From positions 1-64,000 of the forward strand of contig CARDBT010000003.1 in NCBI GenBank assembly GCA_948957135.1: a stretch of 64,000 bases of DNA, written 5' to 3'. This stretch comes from COE1 sp910588595. GTDB lineage: Bacteria > Bacillota > Clostridia > Lachnospirales > Lachnospiraceae. Below the pieces are notes generated by a model that was not told the DNA's origin, did no database searches, and was given only the letters and a program-made list of their open reading frames with translations. The translations under genes and the position numbers were made by a program. Positions 44,168 through 52,767 of the stretch are shown piece after piece (within the stretch, counting starts at the first letter, position 1; every line of letters starts with the position of its first letter).

Positions 44168-44309
44168 CAGGAATATTTGATGTCGAAAATGTAGAAAATG
44201 TTCAAAGGCGGCGTTTTAGAAACATTTCACAAAGAAATCACAAAGATTATGTTGATTTATACCACTTTAGTCTCTATAATTATAATTACGGCTAATATGA
44301 AATCAGAGA

Positions 44310-44409
44310 NNNNNNNNNNNNNNNNNNNNNNNNNNNNNNNNNNNNNNNNNNNNNNNNNNNNNNNNNNNNNNNNNNNNNNNNNNNNNNNNNNNNNNNNNNN
44401 NNNNNNNNN
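44310..44409. other. Assembly gap of 100 N
   Basis: Exactly 100 unknown bases, a conventional filler, so true length is unknown. The left edge ends GAAATCAGAGA and the right edge begins TTTCAC, which are adjacent parts of the 64-base repeat unit that follows; the gap very probably hides more copies of that unit. Confidence 0.95.
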
Positions 44410-44528
44410 TTTCACAATCCTGATAAAAAAGCCCGCCGGAGCGGGCAAACGGGAGTTAATGTGAAATCAGAGATTTCACAATCCTGATAAAAAAGCCCGC
44501 CGGAGCGGGCAAACGGGAGTTAATGTGA
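44410..44528 (+). repeat. Tandem repeat, 64-base period, with hairpins
   Basis: Almost two copies (44410-44473 and 44474-44528) are identical. Each unit has GCCCGC-CGGA-GCGGGC next to AAAAAA; on the minus strand this is a hairpin followed by TTTTTT, a leftward terminator. The unit junction is the perfect dyad GTGAAATC-AGA-GATTTCAC (44461-44479). It occupies the intergenic region (43958-44576) between divergent pyrG and ftsH, together with the N gap. Confidence 0.85.
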
Positions 44529-44576
44529 CTTTTGACAGATGAATTATGACATAAATAGAAAGGATACCATAGGAAA

Positions 44577-47036
44577 ATGGACAATAATCAAGTCAACAAT
44601 TACGACAACAATTCCAATCGTAATAACGGAGGCTCAGGAAACGGCAGCGGTGGCGGGAATGGTAACAACAATAATAATGGCAGGGATCCGAAAAAGCAGA
44701 GTATCATCATCATGATCACTGCGGCAGTTCTGTCGCTGCTCTGTATCAGCTATTTCACGCGCGCGGTGTCGGGGGCTACGACGGTTGAGATCTCATACAA
44801 TAAGTTTATCGAGATGGTGGACGCTGGAACGATAGAATCAGTGAAGATCGAGTCGAGCCAGATCGAGATCACGCCGGTGTCGAGCACCCAGGAGAATCAG
44901 AGTCCGAACAGTCTGCTCGCCTCCGCAGTCAGGGTGACTTATATCACGGGAAAAGTGGAGGACGATGAGACGCTCACACAGCGCCTGCTCGATGCGGGGG
45001 TGGAAGTGCGGGGCACGGTCCCTGACGGTTCGGGTATCATTCTGTCCCTTCTATATTATATAGTACCGATTCTGCTGATGTGGGGATTGCTGAGCCTGCT
45101 CTTTAGGAAGATGACCGGCGGGGGCGGCGCATTCAGCATGGGGAAGAGCAATGCCAAGGTATATGTGCAGAAGGAGACCGGCATCACATTCCGGGATGTC
45201 GCTGGAGAGGACGAGGCGAAGGAATCTCTGCAGGAGGTAGTTGATTTCCTGCACAATCCAGGCAGATATGTAAAGATCGGCGCGAAACTTCCCAAGGGCG
45301 CGCTGCTCGTGGGACCGCCTGGTACTGGTAAGACGATGCTTGCTAAGGCGGTCGCCGGTGAGGCGAAGGTTCCTTTTTTCTCGCTTGCCGGCTCTGATTT
45401 TATCGAACTGTACGTCGGTGTCGGTGCATCGCGTGTGCGTGATCTGTTTAAGGAAGCGGAGAAGAATGCACCGTGCATCATTTTTATCGATGAGATCGAC
45501 GCGATCGGCAGGAGCCGGGATTCGAAATACGGCGGCGGAAATGAGGAGCGCGAACAGACCCTGAACCAGCTGCTCTCTGAGATGGACGGTTTTGACGGCA
45601 AGAAAGGGATCATTATCCTCGCGGCGACCAACAGACCAGAGATCCTCGACAAGGCGCTGCTGCGTCCAGGACGTTTTGACAGACGTATCATTGTTGATAA
45701 GCCCGATCTAAAGGGGCGTGTTAATATCCTGAAAGTACATGCAAAGGATGTGCTGATGGACGAGACAGTCGATCTTGATGCCATCGCACTTGCAACGAGC
45801 GGCGCTGTCGGTGCTGATCTTGCCAATATGATCAATGAGGCTGCGATCAATGCAGTGAAAGAGGGCAGGGAATTTGTCAGCCAGAAGGATCTGTTCAACG
45901 CAGTGGAAGTGGTGCTTGTCGGAAAGGAGAAAAAGGACCGCATCATGAGCAAGGAGGAGCGCAAGATCGTTTCTTATCATGAGGTTGGCCATGCGCTGAT
46001 CAGTGCTCTGCAGAAGAATTCTGAGCCTGTACAGAAGATCACGATCGTTCCGCGTACCATGGGGGCGCTCGGCTACGTTATGCATGTGCCGGAGGATGAG
46101 AAATATCTGAACTCTAAGGATGAGCTGCACGATATGATCGTGGGACTGCTGGGAGGACGTGCGGCGGAGGAGATCGTGTTCGATACTGTCACGACAGGCG
46201 CATCGAATGATATCGAGAAAGCGACGGGTATTGCGCGCTCGATGATCACGCGGTATGGTATGAGTGAAAAGTTTGGTTTGATGGGGCTGGAAACTGTCGA
46301 GAGTCAGTATCTGGATGGAAGAAGTTCGCTGAACTGTGCAGAGAATACGGCAGCGGAGATCGACACAGAGGTCATGATCATGCTCAAATCATGTTATGAG
46401 GAAGCACTCGGACTGCTCCGCGAGAACCGCGATGTGATGGATCAGATCGCTGCGCATTTGATCGAAAAAGAGACGATCACAGGCAAGGAGTTCATGAAGA
46501 TCTACCGCGAGGCGAAGGGACTTCCTGAACCTGAGGAGAAAAAGGAAACAGTTGAGAATGCAGAGGATGCAAAAACGACTGCTCAGGAGACAGATCGCAC
46601 AGACGAAGCTTCCGGCGGCGGGAAGCAGGAGGAATCTGTATCGATTCCAGATGTCGTGCAGCAGCCAGCGTGCACGGCACAGCAGCCAGATGAGCAGGGC
46701 AGCCGGTGGAGTATGCCGCCTGCCTATGACTGGAATCCTGCAAACATGCAGCAGGGGCAGTACCAGGGAGCACAGCCGCAGGATCCATGCCAGGAGTACG
46801 GAAATCCACAGCTACAGAATCCTGCCGCACAGCAGTATCCGGATTTGCAGCAGCAGTATCAAAATCCTCCGCAGCAGAGTCCATATCCCTATCAGAATCC
46901 GCAGACGCCACAGAATGCAAGTCTGCCGGAAGATAATGGGAGCAACGGTGAGACGTCACGGTTTGGTTCTGTGTGGGACAGAAATGTGAACGGGAACCGC
47001 GATCATGGCAACCAGAATAGCGATAACAGATGGTAG
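44577..47036 (+). CDS. ftsH: ATP-dependent zinc metalloprotease FtsH with a long disordered tail
   Basis: Membrane AAA+ protease (819 aa; common length 600-700) that degrades misfolded and regulatory proteins. Seen: an Asn/Gly-rich N-terminus (1-37), transmembrane segments about 42-62 and 158-180, Walker A GPPGTGKT (246-253), Walker B CIIFIDEIDAIG, the arginine-finger region RPGRFDRR, and the zinc site HEVGH (468-472; most FtsH have HEAGH). After about residue 645 comes a tail of about 170 residues, first Glu-rich, then rich in Gln, Pro and Asn (QNPAAQQYPDLQQQYQNP). Such a tail is not part of the conserved enzyme and may bind partners or be regulatory. Confidence 0.96.
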   Translation: MDNNQVNNYDNNSNRNNGGSGNGSGGGNGNNNNNGRDPKKQSIIIMITAAVLSLLCISYFTRAVSGATTVEISYNKFIEMVDAGTIESVKIESSQIEITPVSSTQENQSPNSLLASAVRVTYITGKVEDDETLTQRLLDAGVEVRGTVPDGSGIILSLLYYIVPILLMWGLLSLLFRKMTGGGGAFSMGKSNAKVYVQKETGITFRDVAGEDEAKESLQEVVDFLHNPGRYVKIGAKLPKGALLVGPPGTGKTMLAKAVAGEAKVPFFSLAGSDFIELYVGVGASRVRDLFKEAEKNAPCIIFIDEIDAIGRSRDSKYGGGNEEREQTLNQLLSEMDGFDGKKGIIILAATNRPEILDKALLRPGRFDRRIIVDKPDLKGRVNILKVHAKDVLMDETVDLDAIALATSGAVGADLANMINEAAINAVKEGREFVSQKDLFNAVEVVLVGKEKKDRIMSKEERKIVSYHEVGHALISALQKNSEPVQKITIVPRTMGALGYVMHVPEDEKYLNSKDELHDMIVGLLGGRAAEEIVFDTVTTGASNDIEKATGIARSMITRYGMSEKFGLMGLETVESQYLDGRSSLNCAENTAAEIDTEVMIMLKSCYEEALGLLRENRDVMDQIAAHLIEKETITGKEFMKIYREAKGLPEPEEKKETVENAEDAKTTAQETDRTDEASGGGKQEESVSIPDVVQQPACTAQQPDEQGSRWSMPPAYDWNPANMQQGQYQGAQPQDPCQEYGNPQLQNPAAQQYPDLQQQYQNPPQQSPYPYQNPQTPQNASLPEDNGSNGETSRFGSVWDRNVNGNRDHGNQNSDNRW

Positions 47037-47191
47037 GATCAGAATATTGCGGCAGAGCATACATGGTTTAGCAGAATATTTGAATTAGGAAATAGAAGAG
47101 GGACTGGTGCAAGGAACGAGCTGCATCAGTTTTTCTATAGGCACAGTTTGGCGGGGGTAAGCTTTGCTGTCTTTGCGGAAGGGGGAACAGG

Positions 47192-49129
47192 ATGCCGGAT
47201 ATATCTTTGCAGACAGATGAGGAAAAAACAACTGAAAATAAGGAATTTGACGTGAAGGAAGAGCTGCACAAGCTTCCAAATAAACCGGGTGTGTATATCA
47301 TGCACGATGCGGACGACACGATCTTATATGTGGGGAAGGCGAAGAACCTGCACAACAGAGTGCGGTCTTATTTCAAGGAGAATATCGGGCGCGGACCGCA
47401 GATTGACAAGATGGTTTCTCTGATCGCGCGGTTTGAGTATATCGTGACAGATTCCGAACTGGAGGCGCTGGTTCTGGAAAATAATCTGATCAAAGAATAT
47501 TCGCCGAAATACAATACGCTGCTAAAGGATGATAAGACCTATCCTTATATCAAGGTGACACTGGGGGAGGAGTATCCGCGCGTCATGTCCGTGCGGCAGA
47601 TGAAGAAAGATAAGGCAAAGTACTTTGGACCTTTTACAAACGGGGGTGTGAAGGAGAGTATTGATCTGATCAACAAGCTTTACCAGCTGCGGACGTGCAA
47701 CAGGAAGCTGCCTAGAGATTGCGGGAAGGAGCGTCCCTGCCTGAATCATCATATCGGTCAGTGCTGTGCCCCTTGTCAGGGAAATATATCCAAGGAGGAA
47801 TATGCACAGAGGATCGACCAGGCGATCGATTTTCTGAACGGAAAGCAGCAGCCTGTTATCAAAGAGTTGAAGGAGAAGATGGAACGCGCTTCGGAAATGA
47901 TGGATTTCGAGGAGGCGATCCGGTACCGCGATCTGGTCGAAAGTGTCAAGAAGGTCAGCGAGACGCAGAAGATGTCGGACAATGTGGGTGAGGACAAGGA
48001 TATCATCGCGCTTGCGATCGATGGAAACGAGACGGTTGTGCAGGTGTTTTTCCTGCGGAACGGAAAGCTGATCGGCAGGGAACACTTTTATATGATGCAG
48101 GTTGAGGAGCCGACGGCGGACAATATCCTCACGAGTTTTGTGAAACAGTTTTATGCGGGCACACCGTTTATACCAAGGGAGATCATGCTGCAGGAACCGA
48201 TTGAGGACATGGAGCTGGTGGAGCGCTGGCTGACGAGCAGAAAGGGAACACGCGTACATCTGAAAGTGCCGCTAAAGGGATCGAAGGAGCGGCTGGTAGA
48301 CCTGGCAGCAAGGAATGCGCAGCTTGTCTTGAGTCAGGACAGGGAGCGCATCAAGCGCGAGGAGGGAAGAACCATCGGCGCGGTGAAGGAGATAGAGGAG
48401 ATTCTTGGCATCAGACCACTGACGCGCATGGAGGCATTTGATATCTCAAATACCAGCGGTTTTGCAAATGTAGGATCCATGGTTGTGTATGAGAAGGGGA
48501 AACCGAAACGCAGCGATTACAGAAAGTTTCGCATGAAGACGGTTGCGGGACCAGATGACTATGCCTGCATGCAGGAGGTTTTGACGAGACGGTTTCGGCA
48601 CGGACTTGACGAGCGCGAGGAGATGCGTCTGGATGAGAACAGTGTCGGAGAGGATTTTGGAAGTTTTACGAAATTTCCGGATCTGCTGCTGATGGACGGC
48701 GGACGCGGCCAGGTCAATATCGCACTGCAGGTACTTGATGAGCTTGGCATCAACATCCCGGTCTGTGGCATGGTGAAGGATGACAACCATCGAACAAGGG
48801 GGCTGTATTTTAATAATGTCGAACTGCCCATCGACACGCACAGTGAAGGGTTTAAACTGATCACACGCATACAGGACGAGGCGCACCGCTTTGCGATCAC
48901 ATATCACAGGTCGCTGCGGAGCAAGGCGCAGGTACATTCTGTTCTTGATGAGATACCAGGGGTGGGACCAAGCCGCAGAAAAGCACTGATGAGGTATTTT
49001 AAGTCGATTGAGGAGCTGCGTGCTGCCGATGCTGCCAAAATCTCCGAGGTGCCTGGGATCACAGCGAATGTTGCGGAGGAGATCCATCGTTTTTTTGCGC
49101 GCGAGTCGAATCGGGAGAACAGGGAATAA
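47192..49129 (+). CDS. uvrC: Excinuclease ABC subunit C
   Basis: Nucleotide-excision-repair endonuclease (645 aa) making both incisions around a UvrB-marked lesion. Seen: N-terminal GIY-YIG domain (KPGVYIMHDADDTILYVGKA, about 28-47) for the 3' cut, the Cys-rich stretch CNRKLPRDCGKERPC, the UvrB-binding UVR motif (MERASEMMDFEEAIRYRD), the RNase H-like C-terminal nuclease (MEAFDISNTSG; LLMDGGRGQVN), and the helix-hairpin-helix end (EIPGVGPSRRKALMRYF; VPGITANVAEEI). ATG 47192 follows GGGGGAACAGG. It stands after ftsH without a visible terminator. Confidence 0.97.
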   Translation: MPDISLQTDEEKTTENKEFDVKEELHKLPNKPGVYIMHDADDTILYVGKAKNLHNRVRSYFKENIGRGPQIDKMVSLIARFEYIVTDSELEALVLENNLIKEYSPKYNTLLKDDKTYPYIKVTLGEEYPRVMSVRQMKKDKAKYFGPFTNGGVKESIDLINKLYQLRTCNRKLPRDCGKERPCLNHHIGQCCAPCQGNISKEEYAQRIDQAIDFLNGKQQPVIKELKEKMERASEMMDFEEAIRYRDLVESVKKVSETQKMSDNVGEDKDIIALAIDGNETVVQVFFLRNGKLIGREHFYMMQVEEPTADNILTSFVKQFYAGTPFIPREIMLQEPIEDMELVERWLTSRKGTRVHLKVPLKGSKERLVDLAARNAQLVLSQDRERIKREEGRTIGAVKEIEEILGIRPLTRMEAFDISNTSGFANVGSMVVYEKGKPKRSDYRKFRMKTVAGPDDYACMQEVLTRRFRHGLDEREEMRLDENSVGEDFGSFTKFPDLLLMDGGRGQVNIALQVLDELGINIPVCGMVKDDNHRTRGLYFNNVELPIDTHSEGFKLITRIQDEAHRFAITYHRSLRSKAQVHSVLDEIPGVGPSRRKALMRYFKSIEELRAADAAKISEVPGITANVAEEIHRFFARESNRENRE

Positions 49130-49250
49130 GAGTTAGAAGAAACGAGTGAACACTAACAATAAAGACGATATATTGGAAGGTTTGATACCTTGACGGAGAG
49201 CGGATGTCAGCGTAAAATAAAAGAATAAGTTATTTTCTAACAGTGTCTGA

Positions 49251-49267
49251 ATGGTATACTGTACCAT
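49251..49267 (+). promoter_or_regulatory. Dyad over a -10-like box upstream of the VWA gene
   Basis: ATGGTA-TACTG-TACCAT is a perfect 6-bp inverted repeat that contains TATACT (49255-49260). No good -35 is visible 16-18 bases upstream. It may be a regulated promoter with an overlapping operator for the cluster 49310-58345. Confidence 0.45.
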
Positions 49268-49309
49268 AATAAGAAGAATTTCTAAACATTTCACGAGGGG
49301 TAAAATAAA

Positions 49310-50710
49310 GTGTCAGATGAAATCGAAAACAATCAAAATGAAAACGAATTGACGGAGAAGGCAAATGATCAGGAGAAGCGGCAGAAGACAGAAAAAATAG
49401 CGGCTGAGATCCTCCAGATGTCAAAGAACAAACTGCTCGTCAACATGCGGTTTATGGATATGTCGCTCAATCAGTTTCAGATTTTTCCAAAACCTGAATA
49501 CACACCCTTTACTGCAAGCGACGGGAAAATATATATCTACGCCCCGGAACATATTTTAAAGGCGTACATGCTCGACGAGAACCTTCCCGTGCGGAATTTC
49601 CTGCACACTGTCCTGCACTGCGTTTTCAAGCACTTCTTTGTGAGCACGCTGGTGAATCATAAGATGTGGGATCTGGCGTGCGACATCGCGGTGGAGAGCA
49701 CGATCAACGATCTAAACCTGAACTATCTGAATATCAGCAAAGCCAAAGAACAGATCCAGTTTTTTGAACTCTTTAAGAAAAAGGTCCAGACCATCACCGC
49801 GGAGAAGATCTACAGCTATTTTCTGGACGAGAAGCTCTCCGACGATCTGGTGGAGAGACTGTCACGTCTGTTCAAAGGTGACGATCATGTGCTCTGGTTT
49901 CTCACGGAGGAACAGAAGAAAAGGATGGGGCTGTACGGTGCCGCCGTGGAAAACAGACTCCTTCTGACAGACAGGGCAGCGCTCCTGGAGAGCTGGGAGA
50001 ACATTGCCCTGCGGATGCAGACCGAGCTGGTGATGTTTGTAAAACAGCGCGGGACAGAGGCGGGGCTGCTGACGCAGAATTTGCGGGAAGTGACCAGGGA
50101 GCGCTATGATTACACGGAATTTCTCAAAAAGTTTGCCGTCAGGGGCGAGGTGATGAAGCTCGATCCGGATGAGTTTGATCACAATTTCTACACCTATGGC
50201 CTGCAGCTCTATGAGAACATGCCGCTGATCGAGCCGTTGGAGTACAGGGAGGTGAAGCGGATCCGGGAGTTTGTGATCGCGATCGACACATCGGGATCGA
50301 CGTCGGGGCAGCTGGTGCAGACGTTTGTGCAGAAGACGTACAATATCCTCAAGAGTACGGAAAGTTTTTTCACCAGGATAAACATACATATCATACAGTG
50401 CGACACGGTCATCCAGGAGGATGTGAAGATCACGACCCAGGAGGAATTTGACGCTTATCTGAAAGAAATGAAGCTCCACGGTCTGGGCGGGACAGATTTT
50501 CGCCCGGTGTTTGGGTATGTCAACGCGATGGTGGACAATGGCGAATTTGAAAATCTGAAGGGGCTGATCTATTTTACCGACGGGTACGGCGTGTTTCCGC
50601 AGAAGAAACCGCCTTACGAAACCGCATTTGTGTTCATAGAAGAATCGTACAACAATTACGACGTTCCGTCGTGGGCAATGAGACTGGTGCTGAGGGAAGA
50701 GGAGATATAG
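49310..50710 (+). CDS. VWA-domain protein with a DUF2201-like N-terminal metallopeptidase fold
   Basis: A 466-aa cytoplasmic protein of the type that works with MoxR ATPases (compare ViaA with RavA). Seen: N-terminal DUF2201-like region with FLHTVLHCVFKHFF, where His99 and His103 keep HxxxH spacing but the catalytic Glu of HExxH is Thr100; and a C-terminal VWA-like domain with the MIDAS motif DTSGS (Asp326, Ser328, Ser330) and LGGTDFRPVF with the conserved Thr/Asp. It likely binds a divalent ion for protein contact, not proteolysis. Start is GTG 49310 after GAGGGG. It opens a cluster that ends with a MoxR ATPase (56834). Confidence 0.88.
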   Translation: MSDEIENNQNENELTEKANDQEKRQKTEKIAAEILQMSKNKLLVNMRFMDMSLNQFQIFPKPEYTPFTASDGKIYIYAPEHILKAYMLDENLPVRNFLHTVLHCVFKHFFVSTLVNHKMWDLACDIAVESTINDLNLNYLNISKAKEQIQFFELFKKKVQTITAEKIYSYFLDEKLSDDLVERLSRLFKGDDHVLWFLTEEQKKRMGLYGAAVENRLLLTDRAALLESWENIALRMQTELVMFVKQRGTEAGLLTQNLREVTRERYDYTEFLKKFAVRGEVMKLDPDEFDHNFYTYGLQLYENMPLIEPLEYREVKRIREFVIAIDTSGSTSGQLVQTFVQKTYNILKSTESFFTRINIHIIQCDTVIQEDVKITTQEEFDAYLKEMKLHGLGGTDFRPVFGYVNAMVDNGEFENLKGLIYFTDGYGVFPQKKPPYETAFVFIEESYNNYDVPSWAMRLVLREEEI

Positions 50711-50766
50711 AAGATCAGCTTGTCTGATCGCAGAATAGGGTGTCAGGATGTATAGGGGGAATGAAA

Positions 50767-52686
50767 ATGGAACTTGCGCAGAAGGAGAAAGCCGCGCGGC
50801 TGCAGGAGGCGGTGATCAACAGCTCTGTCGATGCGCTTTCTAAAGTGTGTGATGAGCTCGGCGAGGTGGAGATGACGGCGCCGGCGCTGGGACTGGCGTG
50901 CCGTTTCCGGGGGATTGACGCGGTGAGGGTGCTGGTCGAAAAAGGAGCGGTCTTTGATTTTCCGTCGACCGAGGAAATGGAGATAAGATATCACTGCCAC
51001 ATCGGCGAAAAACATGCGCAGTACAGGGAGAATTACCGCACCAATTATTCGCTGTATCTGCTCAGAAGCTTTCGTGGAGGGATAAAGGGTGCCCGTTGTC
51101 TGGAAGGTATGAAATTTGCGAAGAATGCAAAGAAGGAAGACGGCAGTATGCTGCCATTTCTTGCGGATCAGGAACGGATCGCAGTGCTTGCGTATCTGAT
51201 CGAAAGGAAGGATGAACTGTCTTTTGTGCCGGAGGAGTTACTTTTCTATGCAATATTTGCCAAAGATACTGTCATTTATGAGGAGCTGAAAAAGCGCGGT
51301 GTCTCTGTTTCAGAGAAGCGTATTTATGCGCTTACAGAGGGGAATATGGCAGATGGTTATTGGTTTGAGTTTGGCAGCATGACGAAGGGGCTTGCCGATC
51401 AGGATTATATCGAGGTCATGCAGAAGCTTTATATGGAGATGCGTGGAAAGCAGTTTCGTTACACAGAAAATATGTTTGGCAATACTCGGAAACGTTTCGG
51501 TGATATTGGGATCTTTGCGTTTTTCTTATCCCATTTTAACCAGAAAAAAATGAAAAAATATCAGATCATACGTGAACTGATAGATGCGGGCGCTCTCGAT
51601 GCGCTGGCAGTGACCGAGAGAGAAGGCTGGTTCAATCTTCCGAAAAAGCGCGACGAGATGATAGCATATGCCGCGCAGAAAGAAAAAACAGAAGTATTGG
51701 CATGGCTGCTCGAAGTCAAAAACCGCACTGCCGATCTCGCTGCCGAACAGGAAAAGGCTGAAAAGAGGGTGATGCGCGAACTGAATGCGGCGCCGGATTC
51801 TGTTAGTGCGCTTAAGAAAATATGGAGTTATAAGAAGGAGGATGACGGCACACTCACTATAACAAACTACAAAGGTACTGCCTTAGAGGTCGTTGTGCCA
51901 GAGAAAATCGGAAAAGGGATTGTCACAGCGATCGGAAAAGCGGCTTTTACGGGACGCGAATATATGAAAGCACAAGAACGACGCAGATATCAGGTACAAG
52001 ATCGTTATAATCCCAAAGTTACAGACGGGCAGATCAGCCAGCACAGGGAGATCACAAGGATCAAGCTGCCAGAGACGATTCAGTATATTGGAGCAGGTGC
52101 CTTTGACACGATGCGTTCATTAAAAGAAATCAATCTACCTGCAGGAGTCAAGGAGATCGGGTTTTCGGCGTTTGTGGGATGCAGATCTCTAAAAAGGATC
52201 ATATTGCCTGAAAACTTGGAAAGGATCGGTGACTGGGCATTTGTCCGCACAGGATTGGAGGAGATCGCGATTCCTGAAAAGGTTCGTGAAATAGGAGAGA
52301 TGGCTTTTTTGCAAAACAGCTTTTTAAAAAAGGTTACGATCCCTGGAAATGTCAGAAAAATAGGGAAAAGGGCATTTGAACAATGCCCGCTGCTTGAAAA
52401 GCTGCATATAGGTGAGGGTGTCGAGGAAATCGACGAGGGTGCATTTGTTGGCTGTATCCTTCTGAAAAATCTCACGATCCCAAGCACTGTGAAAGTCATT
52501 AGAGAAAATTTGTTCGCCCTCTGCGAGATGCTCGAAAATGTACAGATCTATGATGGTGTGGAAGAAATCGAGGAGGGGGCGTTTGACAAGTGCCAGAATC
52601 TTACTGTAGTATGTCCCAAAGGGAGCAGGGCGGAGGCTTATTGCAGAACAAATCAGATCCAATTTAAAAACAGCGATGACAATTAA
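50767..52686 (+). CDS. Ankyrin-like plus LRR_5 (BspA-type) protein, paralogue 1
   Basis: A 639-aa protein with no signal peptide. Residues 1 to about 345 form an all-helical part with ankyrin-like segments (LQEAVINSSVDALSKVCDELG; PALGLACRFRGIDAVRVLVEKGA). A linker NRTADLAAEQEKAEKRVMREL joins a small beta module (WSYKKEDDGTLTITNYKGT), then BspA-type LRR_5 repeats of about 23 residues (IGFSAFVGCRSLKRIILPENLERIG and the like, about 420-615), closing with a CPKGSRAEAYCR cap. Start ATG 50767 gives the same MELAQ N-terminus as its paralogues (50761 is possible). LRR_5 arrays bind proteins; no enzyme motif is seen. Confidence 0.85.
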   Translation: MELAQKEKAARLQEAVINSSVDALSKVCDELGEVEMTAPALGLACRFRGIDAVRVLVEKGAVFDFPSTEEMEIRYHCHIGEKHAQYRENYRTNYSLYLLRSFRGGIKGARCLEGMKFAKNAKKEDGSMLPFLADQERIAVLAYLIERKDELSFVPEELLFYAIFAKDTVIYEELKKRGVSVSEKRIYALTEGNMADGYWFEFGSMTKGLADQDYIEVMQKLYMEMRGKQFRYTENMFGNTRKRFGDIGIFAFFLSHFNQKKMKKYQIIRELIDAGALDALAVTEREGWFNLPKKRDEMIAYAAQKEKTEVLAWLLEVKNRTADLAAEQEKAEKRVMRELNAAPDSVSALKKIWSYKKEDDGTLTITNYKGTALEVVVPEKIGKGIVTAIGKAAFTGREYMKAQERRRYQVQDRYNPKVTDGQISQHREITRIKLPETIQYIGAGAFDTMRSLKEINLPAGVKEIGFSAFVGCRSLKRIILPENLERIGDWAFVRTGLEEIAIPEKVREIGEMAFLQNSFLKKVTIPGNVRKIGKRAFEQCPLLEKLHIGEGVEEIDEGAFVGCILLKNLTIPSTVKVIRENLFALCEMLENVQIYDGVEEIEEGAFDKCQNLTVVCPKGSRAEAYCRTNQIQFKNSDDN

Positions 52687-52767
52687 CAAAAAACAAAAAA
52701 TAGATAGACTCTCGGAAAGGCACAAAAACACTCCGGGAGCCTACGAATTTGTATGGGGGGTATGAAG

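Noticed and set aside
44198..44464. Open frame running through the N gap
   Set aside because: It exists only because unknown bases cannot contain a stop; the flanks are repeat DNA.
44410..44528. Possible CRISPR array
   Set aside because: The unit repeats directly head-to-tail with no unique spacers, and no cas genes are near. It is a tandem repeat.
44138..44528. pyrG attenuator of the reiterative-transcription type
   Set aside because: The leader region has terminator hairpins, but they lie upstream of the likely pyrG promoter and no GGGC start site is visible.
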